Shown here one piece after another: positions 58,838 through 64,000 of a DNA stretch of 64,000 nucleotides. The notes beneath the pieces are model-generated. The model was not told the DNA's origin. It ran no database searches and saw only the letters and a program-made list of their open reading frames with translations. This DNA comes from Litsea cubeba (lineage: Eukaryota; Streptophyta; Magnoliopsida; Laurales; Lauraceae). The stretch spans positions 116,821,371 through 116,885,370 of the forward strand of contig CM022946.1 in the NCBI GenBank assembly GCA_012931725.1, written 5' to 3'. How positions within the stretch are numbered: the stretch's first letter is position 1; every line of letters begins with the position of its first letter. Made by a program: the position numbers and the translations under genes.

Positions 58838-59340
58838 AACGGCTGAGTGTAAGAACTTCTGACCATTCCCAGGGCGTAGAGCCTGAAGTGTGTCCAAGAC
58901 ACGGGGGCTTTAGGAAAGGCCGAGTGTAGGAACTCCAGGCCATTTCCAGGGCGTAGAGCCCGAAGTGTGTCCAAGACACGGGGGCTTTAGGAAAGGCCGA
59001 GTGTAGGAACTCCAGGCCATTTCCAGGGCGTAGAGCCTGAAGTGTGTCCAAGACACGGGGGCTTTAGGAAAGGCCGAGTGTAGGAACTCCAGGCCATTTC
59101 CAGGGCGTAGAGCCTGAAGTGTGTCCAAGACACGGGGGCTTTAGGAAAGGCCGAGTGTAGGAACTCCAGGCCATTTCCAGGGCGTAGAGCCTGAAGTGTG
59201 TCCAAGACACGGGGGCTTTAGGAAAGGCCGAGTGTAGGAACTCCAGGCCATTTCCAGGGCGTGGAGCCTGAAGTGTGTCCAAGACGGCTTTAGGAAAGGC
59301 CGAGTGTAGGAACTCCAGGCCATTTCCAGGGCGTAGAGCC
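58838..59340 (-). repeat. Tandem array, 77-bp unit, about 6 copies
   Basis: Each unit on + holds GGGCGTAGAGCCTGAAGTG, CCAAGACACGGGGGCTTTAG and GGAACTCCAGGCCATTTCC. One copy is shortened near 59283. It lies between pol (-) and the antisense ORF (+), just past both 3' ends. Read on -, GGCCTGGAGTTCCTACACTC and TTCCTAAA parallel the 78-bp array at 40069. Confidence 0.95.
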
Positions 59341-59426
59341 TGTGCTGCCGGAGTCGACCAGAGAGAGACGACAGATTGATGACAGGGCAGAAGCTGCTTT
59401 TATTGATTCTGAGATTCATTACATCT

Positions 59427-62400
59427 TTAGAAATAAAATTTCTTCAAGTGGGATGCATTCCACGGTCTCGGCAGCGGCTTGCCTTCCAAGTCTTCGAGCT
59501 TGTAGGCTGACTTTCCTGCCAGTGAGACTACTCTGAACGGGCCATGCCAGTTCGGGGCAAGCTTCCCCTCGTTTGGTTTTTTGTCAGCTGGCAGGGTCTT
59601 CTTTAAAACGAGCTCTCCCGCGGTGAACCTTCTTTCTTTGACATTTTGATTGTACGCCCTGGCTAACCGCTGCTGATAGTCGGTCAGTCTCAGGGCTGCT
59701 GCTTCTCGTCGCTTGTCTGCCAGCTCCAGCTCCATTGCCAGGTTCGTCTCATTTCGGCCTTGGTCGACCAGCTCTGTCCTCAGGGTAGGAAGGCCGATTT
59801 CCAAGGGAATGACCGCCTCCATCCCGTAGGCCAGAGAGAAAGGTGTTGCCGAGGTGGACCTCCTTGGAGTTGTTCTGTATGCCCACAGCACGCTCGGAAG
59901 CTCCTCTGTCCATCTGCCCTTTGCCTTGTCCAGTCGCTTCTTCAGGCCGTCCAGGATCACTTTATTGGAGATTTCTGCCTGGCCATTACTCTATGGATAT
60001 GCCGGGGTGGAGTAATGGTTTCTGATGCCGTGCTCTTGGCAGAAGTCTTTGAAGGACTTGGAGTCGAACTGAGTCCCGTTATCCGAAATCAGGGTCTGGG
60101 GGATGCCGAACCTCGTAAGGATGTTTTTCCAAACGAAGTTCCTGGAGTCCCTGTCAGTGATGGAAGACAACGGTTCAGCCTCTATCCATTTTGTGAAGTA
60201 GTCCGTAGCCACTATCAGCCATCTCTTGTTCCCTGGAGCTCGGTGAAGAGGCCCCACAATGTCCAGGCCCCATTGAGCGAAGGGCCATGGGCTGGGGAGG
60301 GGACTCAAATCCTGTGCTGGCTGATGGAGGGAGTGGGAGAACTTCTGGCATTTCTCGCATTTTCTGGCGTAGACCTGGGCGTCCTTCTGCATGTAGGGCC
60401 ACCAGTAACCCTGGCTGATTGCTCTGTAGGCCAACGACCGACCTCCTATATGGCTGCCGCAGATTCCTTCGTGGATCTCATACAGGAAGTCGTCCACCTT
60501 GGTCGGGTGGACGCATTGGAGGTATGGACCTGTGAAGGATTTCCTGTAGAGTTTGCCTTCGGGAGAGAGCCAAAACCGAGCTGCCTTGAGCCTGATCTTG
60601 TGGGCTTCAGTCTTGTCCTCAGGGAGCTGGTCGTCCTTCAAGTAGGCGACGATTGGATCCATCCAGCTAGGGCCGAGGTCAGCACAGAGGACAAGCCGAG
60701 ATGAATGGAGTTCTAGACTTGACCTTGATACTGACCCGACCTCGATGGTCCTCTTCTTTCCTGCTTCGACAGCGGAGGCCAGGTTTGCAAGCGCATCTGC
60801 ATGCGTGTTAGTATCTCGGGATATTTGCCTGACCTCGGCTTTCTGAAAATGGGAGAGCAGTTTTTTCGCAAGGGCTAAGTAGGCCGCCATCCTGTCGTCC
60901 CTGGCCTGATAGTCTCCAGCGAGCTGGCTAGTTACCAGTTGAGAGTCGCTGAAGACTTCCAGGTGCTGGGCTCCGAGGATTTGGGCGCTGTTCAACCCTG
61001 CAATCAGTGCTTCGTACTCTGCCTCATTGTTTGTTGCTTTGAAGTCGAGGGTGAAAGCCTGCTCTATGACCAGTCCCTCTGGCGATTGGAAAACTATGCC
61101 GGCGCCAGCTCTCTTGGAGGTGGACGACCCGTCGACAAAGATCTTCCATGCCGAGGTGGGAGCCTGTTCGACCTCAGATTCTATTGGCTCGTGCCCTGTG
61201 CCCCCCAGTGCCGTGCCGAGCTGAGTCGGAGCCGGGTTGGGGGAGACGAATTCGACAATGAAGTCTGCCAGGATCTGGGCTTTGATCGCAGTTCGGGGAC
61301 GGTACTGTATGTCATACTGCCCCAGTTCAACCGCCCACTTTGATATTCGCCCTGAAAAAGCAGCTTTCTTGAATACTGAACGGAGTGGATGCTCCGTGAT
61401 TACCACAATGGTGTGGGATTGGAAATAATGGGAGAGCTTGCGGGAGGCGCTGACGAGAGCCAACGCAAGCTTCTCCAATAGGAGGTACCTGGTCTCGGCA
61501 TCGAGCAGGGTCTTGCTCGTATAGTAGATTGGCTTTTGAACTCCCTCGTCCTCCCTGATGAGGACGGAGCTTACTGCGTGATCCGAGACCGCAAGGTACA
61601 GATACAGAGTCTCCCCCATAGTTGGGGTGGAGAGTAAGGGTGGTGACATTAAATAGGTTTTGAGTGCGGCCAATGCCTGGTCGCACTCAGGGGTCCACTG
61701 GAATTTCAGATTTTTCTTTAGAAGCTGAAAGAAAGGCCTGCACTTATCTGATGACCGGCTGATGAAGCGATTGAGTGCGGCGGCCATTCCTGTGAGCCTC
61801 TGAACAACCTTCGTGGTAGAGGGACTCTGGATGCCCTGGATGGCGGTGATCTGGTCCGGATTGGCCTCTATCCCCCTCCGCGTTACCAAGCTGCCGAGGA
61901 ACTTGCCAGAGGCTACGCCGAAGGCGCACTTGGAAGCGTTTAGCTTGAGCTTGTACGCGCGAAGGATGTTGAAGACTTGGCCGAGATCCGCCAGATGGTC
62001 GCTGGAGCGCACAGATTTGACGACCATGTCGTCGATGTATACCTCTACCGATCGGCCGAGCTGGGCCTGGAACATTTTTGTGACGAGGCGCTGATAGGTC
62101 GCCCCCGCGTTCTTCAGCCCGAAGGGCATCACCTTATAGCAGTAAGTGCCGCGGGGGGTGATGAACGATGTTTTCTCCTCGTCAGGCTCGTAGAGCGGGA
62201 TCTGATGATAGCCTCGGTAGGCGTCTAGGAAGCTCATTCGGTCGTGACCAGCGGTGGCGTCGATCAGTTGGTCAATCTTCGGGAGGGGAAAACTGTCCTT
62301 AGGGCAAGCCCTGTTCAAGTCGGTGAAGTCCACGCACACCCTCCACTTCCCAGTTTTCTTCTTGACCACCACCGTGTTGGCCAGCCATACCGGGTACTGG

Positions 62401-63995
62401 ACTTCCCGGATGGCCCCTGCTTTTAGCAGGTTGTCGATCTCTTCGACGACCGCGTCTGTCTGCTGCAGCCCGGTCCTTCGGGCCCTCTGCACTACCGGCT
62501 TGTGGTCGGGGTCGACATTGAGCTTGTGGCACATGACCTCAGGGTCGACCCCAGGCATTTCGCTTGGGCTCCAAGCGAAGACGTCCACATTCGGCATCAA
62601 GAACCGAGAGAGTTCGGCCCTTTCTTCGTCTGGTAGCTGAGTGCCAATCAGGAAGAACCTGTCTGGGTCCGCCGGGTCTAGCCTGACCTCGGCCAGGTCC
62701 TCGATGCTCTTCTTTTCAGGGTCCCGGCCGATCTCATCGAGGCCTTTCTCGAATTCGGCCAGGTTGACACGCTCTGGCTCCTTCACTGCTGGGACTGCGG
62801 CCAGCATGCACTGCCTGGCCTGCTGCTGGTCTCCCTCCACTGTGATTACTTCCATCTTGCCCTCCTTGTTCTCAAGGACGAACTTCAGCTTTTGGTGGAG
62901 GGAAGAAGGAACTGCCTCTAGCTTGTGGAGCCACGTTCTGCCCAGAATGACATTGTAGGGAGAAGGGGCGTCCACAACCAGGAAGTCGGCCAGCACGGAG
63001 GCTCCGCCGACCCGGGTTTCCAGGGTGATCCTACCCTTGGGGTAGACAGGCGTGGCGGATAACCCTAGCAGGGGTGCACGGACCTCCGTGAGGTCTGCTT
63101 CCGATAGGTTCATCTTCTTGAAGCAGTCGTAGTAGAGGACCTCGGAGGAGCTGCCGGAGTCGACGAGAATCCTCTTCACGGTGAAGTCTCTCAGCTTCAT
63201 GGTGAGGAGCAGGGGGTCGTTGTGAGGGACCTGGATTCCCTCTAAATCTCGATCCGAGAACGAGATGGCGGGCCGGTCGCGGCGGGCTTTCTTGGATGCC
63301 GGAGCGAGTTCGGCTTTCATTACTTCTTTCCCGTGCGAAGCCCGCCTGGCTTCGGCGCGGGCCTGAGAGCTTCCCCGGGACGAGGAAGCGGGAGCTGAGG
63401 ACGCCAGATGGATCACGTTGATGATCTTCTCTGAGTCCTCGCTGTCTGGAGCCTGGGCCGCGCTTTGGTGAATTCGGCCCTCGCTGCCGCCGGCATCACC
63501 TGCCTTGATAAACTCTGGGATGTGGCCCTCTTCAGCCAGCTTCTCTACATATCCCTGCAAAGTCCTGCATTCTTCGGTCTTGTGCCCGTTGCCCCTATGG
63601 AAGGAGCAGTAGAGCTTGCTTCGGGGGCCTTCGGTGGGTTCATTCATGGGCTGAGGATACTTGAAGAACGGCTTGGACCTGATCTTGGTCAGGATGCGGT
63701 AGATCGGCTCCTTGAAGACGACGTTGACGCTCTAACTGGTGCTGGAGGGAGGTCTGGGCTTCCAGGTGCCCCCAGACCTGGATGACGAAGGCTTCGCCGA
63801 ACTGGAGACCCAGGTCTGCTTGGGCTCCTGCCTCTGGGAGGGCCTCCCGCCCCTCTGCCGAGGCTGGCCACTCTTCTGCTCGGGCTCCGGATGCCCGTCC
63901 TGATCCCTAGCTCGGATCTCATCTTCCTCCTGGGCGATGAAGCGCTTCACCCGGGACATCAACTCTGGCATGGATTCTGGGGAATCCCCGGCCAA
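59427..63995 (-). pseudogene. Tat gag-pol (gag C-terminus and pol), two internal TAG stops
   Basis: One frame reads from the window edge to the stop at 59427. The gag end (63995-63735) has ELMSRVKRFIAQEEDE. TAG at 63732-63734 breaks it before the zinc-binding CSFHRGNGHKTEEC (about 63590). The protease has LVDSGSSSEVL (about 63160) and VILGRTWL. RT has FPLPKIDQLIDA and YIDDMVVKS (about 62030). RNase H follows, then the second, Tat-typical RNase H with KIFVDGSSTSKRAGAG (about 61150) and FSDSQLV. Integrase has an HHCC region (HEGICGSHIGG, CEKCQKF), DIVGP, ISDNGTQFDS, and then TAG at 59991-59993 where Gln is usual (YP-stop-SNGQ). The C-terminal part (to 59427) has LAPNWHGPFRVV. No indels are seen, so two point changes account for the loss. 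Confidence 0.93.
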
Positions 63996-64000
63996 GTTCT

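Larger units (their letters stand above)
54550..64000 (-). mobile_element. Tat-lineage Ty3/gypsy element, 3' part, with antisense ORF
   Basis: On - the order is gag (entering from the window edge), protease, RT, RNase H, a second (Tat-type) RNase H, integrase, 77-bp array, antisense ORF on the opposite strand, polypurine tract, 3' LTR. Extra ORFs, some antisense between pol and the 3' LTR, are known in the Tat lineage (for example Grande-like elements). The 5' LTR lies outside the window. LTR ends (TGTGTGGGGA, CACCTACA) match the gag-only element. The 5 bases after the LTR on -, GTTTT, are the presumed target duplication. Confidence 0.92.

Noticed and set aside
58838..59340. CRISPR-like array
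   Set aside because: The units are head-to-tail without variable spacers, and the sequence is plant nuclear DNA. This is a tandem array in a retrotransposon; the same holds for 381-820, 39361-39925 and 40069-40545.

Overview
The window is plant (angiosperm) nuclear DNA made almost entirely of mobile elements. I see no host gene, no rRNA, tRNA or other RNA gene, and no CRISPR array. The diagnostic families are a Tekay/Del-type chromovirus with a C-terminal chromodomain, Tat-lineage Ty3/gypsy elements, a hAT transposon, several Mutator-like elements with exact 9-bp target duplications, and a plant L1-type LINE. Dense nesting and several solo LTRs suggest a repeat-rich, perhaps pericentromeric, region. 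The sequence does not identify the species.

Layout. 1-2528: 3' part of a Tat-group element with two tandem arrays and an 896-bp 3' LTR. 3172-12876: a 9.7-kb MULE bounded by TATTTATAA duplications. It carries a broken MULE transposase on + and a broken fusion of a plant mobile domain (PMD) with a Ulp1-type protease on -, separated by an array of GATATC palindromes. 12938-31269: a Tekay element with CCTTT duplications. Its 5' LTR holds an apparently intact 3.5-kb hAT, and its RT is split by a 3.8-kb solo LTR. 31529-32207: a MULE-type MITE. 33057-36396: a Tekay-like solo LTR on -. 37061-42118: a complete gag-only Tat derivative with near-identical LTRs. About 42340-47045: a decayed Tekay-type LTR on -, broken by a 2.25-kb MULE and a foldback MITE. 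About 47590-52684: a decayed LINE split by a 2.6-kb solo LTR. 52685-54549: uncharacterised sequence, then an inverted-repeat unit holding an integrase fragment. 54550-64000: the 3' part of an autonomous Tat element on - with gag-pol, a 77-bp array, an intron-containing antisense ORF on +, and the 3' LTR.

How the parts relate. The gag-only element at 37 kb shares LTR ends, tRNA primer-site type and a homologous tandem array with the Tat element at 55-64 kb, so a relative of the latter is a plausible source of its missing enzymes. The 3' Tekay LTR preserves the empty site of the hAT sitting in the 5' LTR. The PMD-Ulp1 gene shows a MULE carrying domains also known in host regulators, and the Tat antisense ORF is a second extra gene of unknown purpose. 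Four Tekay-type LTRs carry a cluster of short palindromes at about the same distance from the LTR start, with different palindromes in different LTRs. I consider this the most unusual pattern together with the MULE. Apart from the hAT transposase, every mobile-element protein gene here is broken by stops, frameshifts, insertions or deletions.
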